A stretch of 10,104 nt of DNA from an uncultured Flavobacteriaceae bacterium (GCA_947311745.1 CAMZLT010000231.1:1-10104); one strand, 5' to 3'; shown: positions 1-7,370, numbered from the stretch's first letter. Numbers and translations: made by a program. The notes: generated by a model not told the origin, from the sequence alone.

Positions 1-221
1 GTTTTATGTTTTTTATCGGTTTTTTCTCGGCAATTTATTTAGGAATTGATAAATTATTCTTTCACAAAACGGCAAGATTAATTACAGAAAGACCTTTCTT
101 TTATATTGCTTTAACAGCCATGATTCTTGGTACACAATTATTTTTAGCTGGATTTATTGGTGAGATAATTCTTAGAAATAATTCTAATAGAGAGCGATAT
201 AAAATTAAAGAAACACTTTAA
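1..221 (+). CDS. Glycosyltransferase family 2 (DPM1/GtrB-like), C-terminal fragment
   Basis: The reading frame is open from the left edge of the window, so only the last 70-odd residues are present and the true start lies outside. The fragment is hydrophobic, with two likely membrane helices separated by a short loop containing ITERPFFY. The second helix has the run MILGTQLFLAGFIGEII, followed by a charged tail (RERYKIKETL). This pattern of paired helices, then GE and a basic, polar tail, matches the C-terminal membrane anchor of polyprenyl-phosphate sugar transferases of family GT2 in Flavobacteria. These enzymes move sugars onto or from lipid carriers at the cytoplasmic membrane. The catalytic GT-A domain is not in view, so the donor and acceptor are unknown. 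It is the only plus-strand gene and converges on pyrG. The family call is fairly secure; the specific role is not. Confidence 0.75.
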   Translation, partial: FMFFIGFFSAIYLGIDKLFFHKTARLITERPFFYIALTAMILGTQLFLAGFIGEIILRNNSNRERYKIKETL

Positions 222-292
222 ACATCATACACTATTTAAAATGAGTCAAAGCAAAAACTACCTCCCAATTTAGTATCAGACATTAAAACAAG

Positions 293-376
293 ATTAAAAT
301 GGGACACTTATTTTTTGCAGGAGTTACACAAACTTTTCACCTAATCCCCAACTTTTATAACTGACCCATTTTTAAT
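293..376. repeat. Imperfect long-armed inverted repeat in the convergent intergenic gap
   Basis: The gap of about 220 bp between the glycosyltransferase stop and the pyrG stop contains no credible gene. Its main structure is an inverted repeat with arms at 293-311 and 357-376. About 17 positions pair around a GGG/CCC core, with two mismatches and one bulged base, and the loop is 45 bases. The loop is too long, and the U-tract too weak, for a simple terminator. A mobile-element remnant or a structured 3' region of either convergent transcript is possible. I could not match the ends to a known insertion sequence. Confidence 0.4.
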
Positions 377-420
377 TAACTATTAATTGATTGTGCTGTA
401 TCTAAGGAATGACTAAAATA

Positions 421-443
421 GTGAAGGTTATTAAAAACCTCAC
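421..443 (-). terminator. Probable intrinsic terminator of pyrG
   Basis: On the minus strand, the pyrG stop codon TGA is embedded in a hairpin: GTGAGGTT, a six-base loop, then AACCTTCAC, with one bulged base in the stem. A short U-rich run (TATTTT) follows. The stem is short and the U-tract interrupted, so this is a moderate call. The position directly at the gene end, facing a convergent gene, supports it. Confidence 0.45.
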
Positions 444-2047
444 ACCATATCCAAACCAGCCTTAATAAAATCGACAAACAACGGATGCGGATTTAAAACG
501 GTACTTTTATACTCTGGATGAAATTGAACAGCAACAAACCACGGATGGTTTGGTAATTCAATAATTTCTACTAAATCGGTTTTTTTATTTTCCCCTGCAA
601 TTAGCATTCCTGCTTTAACAAAATCCGCTACATATTTATTGTTAAATTCATAGCGATGCCTGTGTCTTTCGCTAATTTCTTGTTTGCCATAAATAGCAAG
701 TGATTTGCTGTTTTTTTCTAAAGTACAATCCCAAGCACCAAGACGCATTGTACCACCTTTTTCAGTTATTTTTTTCTGTTCCTCCATTAAATTAATAACA
801 GGGTTTGTAGTATTTAGATCCATTTCAACAGAATTAGCATCTTTAAGATGTAGGACGTTTCTTGCAAATTCAATCACTGCCATTTGCATACCTAAACAAA
901 TTCCTAAAAACGGAATGTTATTTTCTCGTGCAAAGCGTACAGCATCTATTTTACCTTCAATACCTCTACCTCCAAAACCTGGAGCAACAATAATTCCGTT
1001 TAGATTTTTTAATTTTTCAGAAGTATTTTTTTCGGTTAAGCTTTCAGAGTGAATCCATTGTATATGTACCTTGGTTTCGTTCGTTGCTCCTGCATGAATT
1101 AATGCTTCAGAAATGGATTTGTATGCATCGTGTAATTCTACGTATTTTCCAATTAATCCGATTGTTATATGGTGTTTTGGATTTTTAAATTTGTATAAAA
1201 AATCGTTCCATTTTTCTAATTTAGGTTCTGTTTTTGTTTCTAAATTTAATTTATCTAAAACTACTTTATCTAATTTTTCGTCGAGCATTAAATTCGGAAC
1301 ATCATAAATGGTTTCGGCATCAATAGATTCGATAATTGAATTGGTTTCTACATTGCAAAATAAGGCTAGTTTTTTACGAATATTTTCGTTTAAATGTCTT
1401 TCAGTTCGGCAAACCAAAACATCTGGAGCAACTCCACTTTGCATTAGCATTTTTACCGAATGTTGTGTTGGTTTGGTTTTTAATTCTCCTGCTGCTGCTA
1501 AATACGGAACTAAAGTAAGATGAATTACCATAATATCTTTAGAGTCTAATTCCCATTTTAACTGTCTTACTGCTTCTACATAAGGTAAGGATTCTATATC
1601 ACCAACCGTTCCGCCAATTTCGGTAATGACAATATCAAATTCGCCAGTTTTTCCTAAAATTTGGATACGATGTTTAATTTCATCGGTAATATGCGGAATT
1701 ACCTGAACGGTTTTCCCTAAAAATTCGCCTTTTCGTTCTTTATTAATTACAGCTTGGTAAATTCTACCAGTAGTAACATTATTTGCCTGTGAAGTAGGTA
1801 TGTTTAAAAACCGCTCGTAATGCCCTAAATCTAAATCTGTTTCTGCTCCATCGTCTGTTACAAAACATTCGCCATGCTCGTAAGGGTTTAACGTTCCTGG
1901 ATCGATATTAATATACGGATCTAATTTCTGAATCGTAACACGGTAGCCTCTTTCTTGCAATAATTTAGCTAAAGATGCTGAAATTATTCCTTTTCCGAGT
2001 GATGAGGTAACACCTCCTGTTACAAAAATATATTTGGTTTTTGACAT
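440..2047 (-). CDS. pyrG: CTP synthase (glutamine-hydrolysing)
   Basis: Makes CTP from UTP, ATP and glutamine, the last step of de novo pyrimidine nucleotide synthesis in the cytosol. The N-terminal amidoligase domain opens with FVTGGVTSSLGKGI (Lys19 in the nucleotide loop) and continues with LDPYINIDPGTLNPYEHGE and the DLDLGHYERF segment. The C-terminal class I glutaminase domain has its oxyanion strand at APGFGGRG, the nucleophile Cys384 in GICLGMQ, and His510 and Glu512 in FHPEY, so the triad is intact. Length is 535 residues, close to the usual 535-545. The frame is open nine codons further upstream (to 2074), but MSKTKYIFVTGG matches the family start. A -7 promoter element at 2064-2071 lies inside that upstream stretch, so the downstream ATG at 2047 is preferred. 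It probably forms its own transcription unit after the pepD cluster. Confidence 0.98.
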   Translation of the reverse strand: MSKTKYIFVTGGVTSSLGKGIISASLAKLLQERGYRVTIQKLDPYINIDPGTLNPYEHGECFVTDDGAETDLDLGHYERFLNIPTSQANNVTTGRIYQAVINKERKGEFLGKTVQVIPHITDEIKHRIQILGKTGEFDIVITEIGGTVGDIESLPYVEAVRQLKWELDSKDIMVIHLTLVPYLAAAGELKTKPTQHSVKMLMQSGVAPDVLVCRTERHLNENIRKKLALFCNVETNSIIESIDAETIYDVPNLMLDEKLDKVVLDKLNLETKTEPKLEKWNDFLYKFKNPKHHITIGLIGKYVELHDAYKSISEALIHAGATNETKVHIQWIHSESLTEKNTSEKLKNLNGIIVAPGFGGRGIEGKIDAVRFARENNIPFLGICLGMQMAVIEFARNVLHLKDANSVEMDLNTTNPVINLMEEQKKITEKGGTMRLGAWDCTLEKNSKSLAIYGKQEISERHRHRYEFNNKYVADFVKAGMLIAGENKKTDLVEIIELPNHPWFVAVQFHPEYKSTVLNPHPLFVDFIKAGLDMV

Positions 2048-2063
2048 TACATTTAGGTTTCGC

Positions 2064-2071
2064 CAAAAGTA
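2064..2071 (-). promoter_or_regulatory. Flavobacterial -7 promoter element for pyrG
   Basis: On the minus strand this reads TACTTTTG, a perfect match to the Bacteroidetes/Flavobacteria -7 consensus TANNTTTG. It lies 16 bases upstream of the preferred pyrG ATG, implying a very short leader. No clean TTG -33 element is seen at the expected 17-23 base spacing. The match also helps decide the start of pyrG, because transcription from here would exclude the longer reading frame. Confidence 0.55.
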
Positions 2072-2114
2072 CAAAGTCTTGTTTAATTAATAAAAATAAA
2101 TTTTGAAAAATTTA

Positions 2115-2693
2115 CTACGCAAAAATAGCTTTATCCACAAACGGAAGTGTTTTTAATTTTTCTACTATTTTCTTGGCTTCTGCTTGAGAAATACCTTTTG
2201 CAAAATAGAAGGTTTCCATTCCGTAATCAAATTTTAAAGCACCTCTTGTAAAGTCCAGTGATTTTAAGGAACGATTTCTTTTTTGGCGTATAAATGCATT
2301 TGGTGTATAAAAAGAATTTTCGCTAAAAAATTTTATTTGCTTTAAGTCAAATTCTTTTGATCTGCCTAATTCTCCAATTTTTCGTGCTATTTTTAAACTT
2401 TGCCTTTGAAAAGTAATGACTTCTTTTCCGAAAAGCATCCAAAAAATATTAAAAACAATCATAAAACCACCAAGTGTCCAAAAGGTTAACCAAAAAAGTA
2501 TAAATAGATTTGCGAAAATGGGTGTGTCTGACGAAAACAACATAGATATCGCAAAAGTTTCGCCAAAAAACCATCCAACCATCCAAATAGATGAAAACAC
2601 TATTACAAGCCAATTTTTTTGTGCAGGAATAGTAATAATTAATTCGTTAAAGTCTTGTTTTATAGTGGCTACGCCTTTTTTTGGAATTTCCAT
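2115..2693 (-). CDS. Two-helix membrane protein of unknown function (bacterial PH-like layout)
   Basis: I do not recognise a named family with confidence. The 192-residue protein has a short soluble N-terminus, two strongly hydrophobic segments at about residues 28-50 and 59-88, and a soluble C-terminal half of about 100 residues. The C-terminal part contains alternating beta-like stretches (EVITFQRQSLKIARKI, FDLKQIKFF, GALKFDYGMETFYFAKG) and ends with an amphipathic helix rich in A, K and E (SQAEAKKIVEKLKTL). Two helices followed by such a domain resemble small bacterial membrane proteins with PH-like domains, but this is inferred from layout only. Its ATG lies three bases after the stop of the FkbM methyltransferase gene, so the two are almost certainly co-transcribed. 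The start is fixed by that spacing. No catalytic motif is visible. Confidence 0.75.
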   Translation of the reverse strand: MEIPKKGVATIKQDFNELIITIPAQKNWLVIVFSSIWMVGWFFGETFAISMLFSSDTPIFANLFILFWLTFWTLGGFMIVFNIFWMLFGKEVITFQRQSLKIARKIGELGRSKEFDLKQIKFFSENSFYTPNAFIRQKRNRSLKSLDFTRGALKFDYGMETFYFAKGISQAEAKKIVEKLKTLPFVDKAIFA

Positions 2694-2696
2694 ATT

Positions 2697-3560
2697 TTAC
2701 TGGTATTTAGTTAATTTTGAATCTTTTTTTGCAAAGATAAAATTCATTCTACTTGCATCTTTTTGTGTTTTGGATAATGTGCCATTCTCACTTATAAACC
2801 ATTTTTGATAACCGAATTTTTCTAAAAAAGACACTATTTTATCTTGATTGGTGTTTTTTGTAAACGGAACGTATTCTAAAATTTCAATCATTAAAATTGG
2901 TGAAAAATTTGTTAATACTTCTTGCATTCCCAGCAAGGCTGTATATTCTCCACCTTCAATATCTAATTTAATAAAATCAATTTTAGTAATCTGTTGATTT
3001 TTAACATAATTATCTAAAGATATAGTTTTTACTTTTACTGCATTATCTGAATCGGTAACGTAAGCCGAAACCATTCCTAAATTAGCATTATCCGTATTGT
3101 AAAAAAGTGTGATTTCGCCTTCTTTTTCGGTAATAGCAAAATTTTCTACTACAATATTTTTGAAATTATTTAGTGCAATATTCTCATTAAAAGCTTCTCT
3201 GTTTTTTGGGTATGGTTCAAAAGCATAAATATTTCCGTTTTCTTTAACTACTTTAGAAGCAACTAACGAATACAAGCCTATATTTGCTCCAATATCTATA
3301 AAAACACTTCCATCTTTTAAGATGTGTTTCAGAAATAAAAGTTCGGAATCTTCGTAAGCATCTAAAAAATATAAATTTTCTTGTACCCAATCAGTGATTT
3401 CCAATTTTAAAAGAATATTTTTTTTAAATTTTACGGTACGAACGACACCTTTAAATAAATTTAAGGGTAAAAATATTCTTTTATGTATTCCAAAAAAATG
3501 TGGTTTAAAAAAAGGAATTTTAAATAAAAACCGAAAAAAAATGGCTAGTATAGAACGCAT
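2697..3560 (-). CDS. FkbM family SAM-dependent methyltransferase
   Basis: A 287-residue protein with a Rossmann-type class I methyltransferase domain. Motif I, the SAM-binding loop, is FIDIGANIGLYS at about residues 87-98. The acidic residue of motif II is in AFEPYP (about 113-118). The FkbM signature IDFIKLDIEGGE is at about 194-205. Members methylate hydroxyl groups on sugars, polyketides or other small molecules, and many occur with polysaccharide genes; the substrate here cannot be told. The first 45 residues are hydrophobic and basic (many F, L, K and R), which could mean membrane association, but there is no clear signal peptide. It starts two bases after the pepD stop codon and ends three bases before the next ATG, so it is in the middle of a tight three-gene unit. 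No functional link to the dipeptidase is apparent. Confidence 0.88.
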   Translation of the reverse strand: MRSILAIFFRFLFKIPFFKPHFFGIHKRIFLPLNLFKGVVRTVKFKKNILLKLEITDWVQENLYFLDAYEDSELLFLKHILKDGSVFIDIGANIGLYSLVASKVVKENGNIYAFEPYPKNREAFNENIALNNFKNIVVENFAITEKEGEITLFYNTDNANLGMVSAYVTDSDNAVKVKTISLDNYVKNQQITKIDFIKLDIEGGEYTALLGMQEVLTNFSPILMIEILEYVPFTKNTNQDKIVSFLEKFGYQKWFISENGTLSKTQKDASRMNFIFAKKDSKLTKYQ

Positions 3561-3562
3561 TT

Positions 3563-5011
3563 CTATTTTTTAGGAATGTTTTCTAAAACTTCTAATAAAA
3601 ATCCCCAATATTTTTGTGTAGATGAAATACTTGCTTTTTCGTCTGGTGAATGAGCACCACGAATATTTGGACCAAAAGAAATCATATCCATTTCAGGATA
3701 GTTTGTACCTAAAATTCCGCATTCTAATCCTGCATGACAAGCCAAAATATTTGGTTTTTCGTTGAATCGGTTTTCGTAAATTTTAGATAAGGTTTTTAAA
3801 ATGGCAGAGTTTGGGTTTGGTTTCCAACCAGGGTATGAACCACTTAATTCTACTTTAAAATTACCTAATTTAAAAGTTGCAGTTAATTTATTTGCTAAAT
3901 CCATTTTGCCAGATTCGATAGATGAACGTGTTAAGCAGGCAATTTTTATTTCGCCATCTTTTACAACAACTCTTGCTACATTGTTTGATGTTTCTACCAA
4001 GTCGTCAATATCAGGACTCATACGATACACACCATTATGTGCTGCATAGATAACTTTTAGTAGAATATCTTGTTCAGTTTCTGTTAAAGTGCTTTTTGGT
4101 ATATCAATTTCCTCTAACAAAATAACCAAATCTTTTTCTAGGGTTGCGTATTCTGTTTTTATTTCTTGTGAAATGGAGTTGAATTTTTCTCCCATCGCAT
4201 CTTCATTTTCCGAAATTACAATAGCATTACTTTCTCGTGGAATTGCATTTCGAAGGCTTCCTCCGTTAATTTCGGAAATTAAAATAGTATCTTGAATGGC
4301 ATACAAAATACGATTCATTAATTTGTTTGCATTTCCGAAACCTTTATGAATATCCATTCCACTGTGTCCTCCTTGCAGCCCTTTTACCGTAATTTTATAT
4401 GCGTGAACTTTTGTGTTTATTTCTTTTGGTTGGTATGTTTTTGTTGCAGTTATATCAATTCCTCCTGCACATCCAACGCCAATTTCATCATCGTCTTCGG
4501 TATCTAAATTTAATAGAATTTCGCCATCTAAATAACCAGCTTGTAATCCTATTGCACCTGTCATACCAGTTTCTTCATCAATAGTAAAAAGTGCTTCAAT
4601 TGCAGGATGTTGTATCGTATTAGATTCTAAAATAGCCATAATGGAAGCAACTCCCAAACCATTGTCTGCTCCTAAAGTTGTTCCTTTAGCTTTAACCCAA
4701 TCGCCATCTACATACATTTGAATGCCTTGCGTGTCAAAATCAAAATCGGTATCGTTGTTTTTTTGACAAACCATATCTAAATGGCCTTGCAATACAACTG
4801 TTTTTCGATTTTCAAAACCTTTAGTAGCTGCTTTTTTAATAATTACATTACCTATAGGATCTACTTGTGTATCTAAGCCTAATTCTTTTCCGAAATTCAC
4901 CATAAAGGCACGAACTTTTTCTTCTTTTTTACTTGGTCTCGGCACTTGGTTTAGTAGTGCAAAATTTTTCCATACTTCTTTTGGTTCTAAATTTTTAATT
5001 TCGGAATTCAT
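3563..5011 (-). CDS. pepD: Aminoacyl-histidine dipeptidase / cytosol non-specific dipeptidase (M20C)
   Basis: A zinc-dependent dipeptidase of the M20 family, expected to cleave Xaa-His and a broad range of other dipeptides in the cytosol. The metal and catalytic residues are in the usual order: His77 and Asp79 in QGHLDM, Asp116 in LGADNG, Glu146 and Glu147 in DEETG, Asp170 in LLNLDTED, and His454 in GAHSPDE near the C-terminus. The lid or dimerisation insert falls between about residues 188 and 390 and includes QGGHSGMDIHKG. The length of 482 residues agrees with the roughly 485 of the E. coli enzyme, so the gene is complete. It leads the tight cluster with the FkbM methyltransferase and the membrane protein. 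A long leader carrying a tandem repeat precedes it, with a possible -7 element at 5093-5100. Confidence 0.95.
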   Translation of the reverse strand: MNSEIKNLEPKEVWKNFALLNQVPRPSKKEEKVRAFMVNFGKELGLDTQVDPIGNVIIKKAATKGFENRKTVVLQGHLDMVCQKNNDTDFDFDTQGIQMYVDGDWVKAKGTTLGADNGLGVASIMAILESNTIQHPAIEALFTIDEETGMTGAIGLQAGYLDGEILLNLDTEDDDEIGVGCAGGIDITATKTYQPKEINTKVHAYKITVKGLQGGHSGMDIHKGFGNANKLMNRILYAIQDTILISEINGGSLRNAIPRESNAIVISENEDAMGEKFNSISQEIKTEYATLEKDLVILLEEIDIPKSTLTETEQDILLKVIYAAHNGVYRMSPDIDDLVETSNNVARVVVKDGEIKIACLTRSSIESGKMDLANKLTATFKLGNFKVELSGSYPGWKPNPNSAILKTLSKIYENRFNEKPNILACHAGLECGILGTNYPEMDMISFGPNIRGAHSPDEKASISSTQKYWGFLLEVLENIPKK

Positions 5012-5030
5012 AATTTAAATTTGTTTTTTT

Positions 5031-5093
5031 AATGTAGTAATGTGTTAATGTAACAATGTAGTAATGTTTTAATGTAACAATTTTTAATGTAGC
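5031..5093. repeat. 24-bp tandem repeat, two full copies and a shortened third
   Basis: Copy one (5031-5054) and copy two (5055-5078) follow each other directly and differ at a single base. They are built from the shorter words AATGTAGTAATG and TTAATGTAAC. A third block (5079-5093) fits the same unit with about nine internal bases missing. The array lies entirely in the presumed leader of pepD, between the possible -7 element and the start codon. Slippage could change its copy number. Confidence 0.8.
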
Positions 5094-5100
5094 AAATTTA
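5093..5100 (-). promoter_or_regulatory. Possible -7 promoter element for the pepD cluster
   Basis: Minus-strand TAAATTTG is a full match to TANNTTTG, 82 bases upstream of the pepD ATG and just after the nitroreductase gene. No TTG -33 element is found at normal spacing, and the DNA is AT-rich, so chance matches are likely. If used, the transcript would carry the tandem repeat array in its 5' leader. Confidence 0.35.
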
Positions 5101-5102
5101 CA

Positions 5103-5135
5103 AAATAGAAACGTATTATCGTACTTATTCTATTT
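5103..5135 (-). terminator. Weak hairpin at the end of the guaB-nitroreductase unit
   Basis: Arms AAATAGAA (5103-5110) and TTCTATTT (5128-5135) are perfect inverse complements, and the inner GTA/TAC could extend the stem past small internal loops. The hairpin overlaps the nitroreductase stop codon and is followed on the minus strand by TTTTG. The stem is mostly A-T pairs and the U-tract is short, so this is a low-confidence terminator. Confidence 0.3.
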
Positions 5136-5760
5136 CAATAATGGTGTTTTTAATTGGTTTTCGTACTTTTTTTAAGGTTTGCATAAAATCCTCTTTATCT
5201 CTATGTCCAACTGGTAATAATAAAACAGCATGTAATTTTTTGGACTTCAAATCTAAAATTTCGTCAAACTTGTCGGCATTAAATCCTTCCATTGCACACG
5301 AGTCAATTTTTTCTACGGCACAAACGGTTAGTAAATTACCTAAGGCTATGTAGGCTTGTTTTATAGCAATATCTCGTAATTCGGTTTTAGATTTTATAGC
5401 AAAGCTATCTTTTAATTGTTTTCGGTACCTACCAATTATCTCTTCGGAAGTGCCTCGTATTTGCTTTTCCAAATCAAAATATGCATCTACGGAATCAATG
5501 CTAAAATCCGTATCAATTGCCAAAACTAACAAATGCGAACAGGTAGTTATTTGTTGTTGAAAGTACGCGTGTTCTAGTAATTTTTCTTTAAGGTTTTTAT
5601 TGGTTATTACAAGCATTTTTAAAGGCTGTAATCCAAAAGAGGTTGCGGTTAAATTAAAGGCTTGTTTTAAGCGTTGTATTTTTGTTTTAGACAGCTTTTT
5701 AGTAGTATCAAATTTTTTACAAGCATATCGCCATTTTAATTGTTTTATGGTTTTTGGCAT
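5125..5760 (-). CDS. Nitroreductase family NAD(P)H-dependent flavin oxidoreductase
   Basis: A 211-residue protein with the layout of NfsB/YfkO-like FMN enzymes. An N-terminal WRYACKKF stretch (residues 10-17) supplies basic residues for FMN phosphate binding. TSFGLQPLKMLV (about 40-51) is the helix-strand segment that packs on the flavin. DSCAMEGFN (about 153-161) and the C-terminal VGHRDKEDF followed by KKVRKP (about 184-202) are also typical. Such enzymes use NAD(P)H to reduce nitro compounds, quinones or enones, and the natural substrate here is unknown. The start codon lies 31 bases after the guaB stop with no clear promoter in the gap, so it is probably transcribed with guaB. No link to purine synthesis is obvious. 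Family assignment is firm; substrate is not. Confidence 0.9.
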   Translation of the reverse strand: MPKTIKQLKWRYACKKFDTTKKLSKTKIQRLKQAFNLTATSFGLQPLKMLVITNKNLKEKLLEHAYFQQQITTCSHLLVLAIDTDFSIDSVDAYFDLEKQIRGTSEEIIGRYRKQLKDSFAIKSKTELRDIAIKQAYIALGNLLTVCAVEKIDSCAMEGFNADKFDEILDLKSKKLHAVLLLPVGHRDKEDFMQTLKKVRKPIKNTIIEIE

Positions 5761-5791
5761 ACGTATTTTTAGTTAACTAATATTTTAAGGC

Positions 5792-7261
5792 TTATCGTCT
5801 AGAATAATTTGGAGCTTCTTTAGTTATGGTTATAGAATGCGGATGGCTTTCATTCATACCAGAAGCGGTAATTTTTACAAATTTAGCATTTTTTTGTTCG
5901 TTAATATTTTTTGCACCACAATATCCCATTCCTGCACGAAGTCCTCCAACAAATTGATGAATAGTTTCTTGCAATTCGCCTTTGTATGCAACACGACCAA
6001 CAATTCCTTCAGGAACTAATTTAATATCTTCCTCTACATCTTGAAAATATCTATCCTTTGAGCCTTTTTTCATTGCTTCGATAGAACCCATTCCACGATA
6101 AGATTTGAATTTTCTACCTTCAAAAATAATGGTTTCTCCAGGAGATTCTTTTGTTCCTGCGAGTAATGAGCCTAGCATTACACAGTCAGCTCCTGCAGCA
6201 ATGGCTTTAGAAATATCACCTGAATATCGAATTCCGCCATCGGCAATTACAGGAATCCCTGTTCCTTTTAAAGCATTGGCAACTTCCATTATAGCAGATA
6301 ATTGCGGAAAACCAACTCCTGCAACAATACGAGTAGTACATATAGAACCTGGGCCAATACCTACTTTTACAGCGTCAGCACCTGCTTTTACTAAAAACAT
6401 AGCAGCTTCGGCTGTTGCAATATTTCCTACAATTACATCGGTTTTAGGATAGTTTTCTTTTAAGCGTTTTAAAACAGAAACCACTCCTTTTGAATGTCCG
6501 TGAGCAGTATCTACAACCAAGGCATCTACTCCTGCTTGAATTAATAGTTTTGCTCTTTCAAACGTATCACCTGAGACACCAATTGCAGCAGCTACACGTA
6601 ATCTACCATAACTATCTTTATTTGCATTTGGGTTTTCGCTCACCTTAATAATATCACGATAGGTTATTAATCCAACTAATTTATTATCGGAATCTATTAC
6701 TGGTAATTTTTCAATTTTATATTCTTGTAGGATTTTTTCTGCTTCCTTTAATGATGTTCCGACTTTGGTAGTGATTAAATTTTCTTTAGTCATTACTTCG
6801 TCAATTTTACGTTCCAAATTATTTTCAAATCGTAAATCACGATTAGTAATAATTCCGATAAGTAAATCATGGTCATCTACAACAGGGATACCTCCAATTC
6901 GATATTGACGCATTAATTCTTTAGCTTTTAAAACTGTTGCGTCCTTTTTTACGGTAATCGGATCGATAATCATTCCTGATTCTGAGCGTTTAACTTTCCG
7001 AACTTCGTTTGCTTGTGCAGTTGGAGTCATATTTTTATGCAGTACGCCAATTCCTCCTTCACGAGCCATAGCGATTGCCATTGCCGATTCGGTAACAGTA
7101 TCCATTGCTGCGGAAACGATAGGAACGTTTAGGTTAATGTTTTTGGTTAACTTTGTTTGAAGTTTTACTTGATTTGGAAGGGTTTCGGAATATGCTGGTA
7201 CTAAAAGAACATCGTCATAGGTTAGTCCTTCTCCGAAAAATTTTGTTGTGTCTAAAGCCAT
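5792..7261 (-). CDS. guaB: Inosine-5'-monophosphate dehydrogenase
   Basis: Oxidises IMP to XMP with NAD+, the committed step toward GTP. The 489-residue length is normal. The TIM-barrel starts with LTYDDVLLVPAYSE, with PIVSAAMDTVTE at about 47-58. Two CBS domains are inserted at about residues 95-210 (PVVDDHDLLIGIITNRD and PVIDSDNKLVGLITYRD mark each repeat), the usual site of allosteric nucleotide binding. The barrel resumes with VVDTAHGHS. The catalytic loop has Cys308 in GPGSICTTR, followed by ADGGIRYSGDI, the phosphate-binding GSLLAGTKESPGE, and the flap YRGMGSIEAM with KDRYFQD. All catalytic features are intact. It probably leads a two-gene unit with the nitroreductase. A -7 element and a 25-bp palindrome sit directly upstream and may control it. 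Confidence 0.98.
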   Translation of the reverse strand: MALDTTKFFGEGLTYDDVLLVPAYSETLPNQVKLQTKLTKNINLNVPIVSAAMDTVTESAMAIAMAREGGIGVLHKNMTPTAQANEVRKVKRSESGMIIDPITVKKDATVLKAKELMRQYRIGGIPVVDDHDLLIGIITNRDLRFENNLERKIDEVMTKENLITTKVGTSLKEAEKILQEYKIEKLPVIDSDNKLVGLITYRDIIKVSENPNANKDSYGRLRVAAAIGVSGDTFERAKLLIQAGVDALVVDTAHGHSKGVVSVLKRLKENYPKTDVIVGNIATAEAAMFLVKAGADAVKVGIGPGSICTTRIVAGVGFPQLSAIMEVANALKGTGIPVIADGGIRYSGDISKAIAAGADCVMLGSLLAGTKESPGETIIFEGRKFKSYRGMGSIEAMKKGSKDRYFQDVEEDIKLVPEGIVGRVAYKGELQETIHQFVGGLRAGMGYCGAKNINEQKNAKFVKITASGMNESHPHSITITKEAPNYSRR

Positions 7262-7286
7262 TGCAATTAGTTAAGAATTAATTGCA
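7262..7286. promoter_or_regulatory. Palindrome abutting the guaB start codon, possible operator
   Basis: Arms TGCAATTA (7262-7269) and TAATTGCA (7279-7286) are perfect inverse complements. Two further matching pairs (TT/AA) occur inside the 9-base spacer. The palindrome fills the space between the -7 element and the ATG, where the transcription start should be. This suits a dimeric repressor site, or a leader hairpin that masks the start codon. A second self-complementary word, TTGCATGCAA (7282-7291), overlaps its right arm and the promoter. Confidence 0.45.
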
Positions 7287-7288
7287 TG

Positions 7289-7296
7289 CAAATATA
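7289..7296 (-). promoter_or_regulatory. Flavobacterial -7 promoter element for guaB
   Basis: Minus-strand TATATTTG is a perfect TANNTTTG match, 27 bases upstream of the guaB ATG and downstream of the tRNA-His terminator. A convincing TTG -33 box is missing at 17-23 bases. The placement between a terminator and a housekeeping gene supports it. Confidence 0.55.
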
Positions 7297-7335
7297 GGCT
7301 ATTTTTAAAATGTAATGTATATTTATTTCACAAAA

Positions 7336-7363
7336 AAATCCTGATAGTAAACTATCAGGATTT
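7336..7363 (-). terminator. Intrinsic terminator downstream of tRNA-His
   Basis: A perfect 12-bp stem (arms 7336-7347 and 7352-7363, core ATCCTGATAG/CTATCAGGAT) closes on a TAAA loop. Read on the minus strand, it is followed by an uninterrupted run of T residues, as expected of a Rho-independent terminator. It begins a few bases after the tRNA 3' end and separates the tRNA from guaB. This is the clearest terminator in the window. Confidence 0.88.
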
Positions 7364-7370
7364 GTTTTTG

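Noticed and set aside
299..364. 21-codon plus-strand frame starting MGHLFFAG
   Set aside because: Very short, lies inside the inverted repeat, and has no initiation context or homology I can recognise.
705..1052. Plus-strand open frame of 115 codons opposite pyrG
   Set aside because: Antisense shadow of a strongly conserved gene; no family resemblance and composition reflects the reverse complement of pyrG.
2048..2074. Nine extra N-terminal codons for pyrG
   Set aside because: They lack family support and contain the perfect -7 promoter element, so the ATG at 2047 is preferred.
2098..2113. AAATTTT-GA-AAAATTT inverted repeat after the membrane protein gene
   Set aside because: All arm bases are A or T in very AT-rich DNA, so it would be a weak stem and may be chance; not called as a terminator.
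2416..2808. Plus-strand open frame of 130 codons across the membrane protein and methyltransferase junction
   Set aside because: It overlaps two supported minus-strand genes and shows no recognisable domain or promoter.
6105..6452. Plus-strand open frame of 115 codons opposite guaB
   Set aside because: Antisense shadow of the conserved guaB catalytic region.
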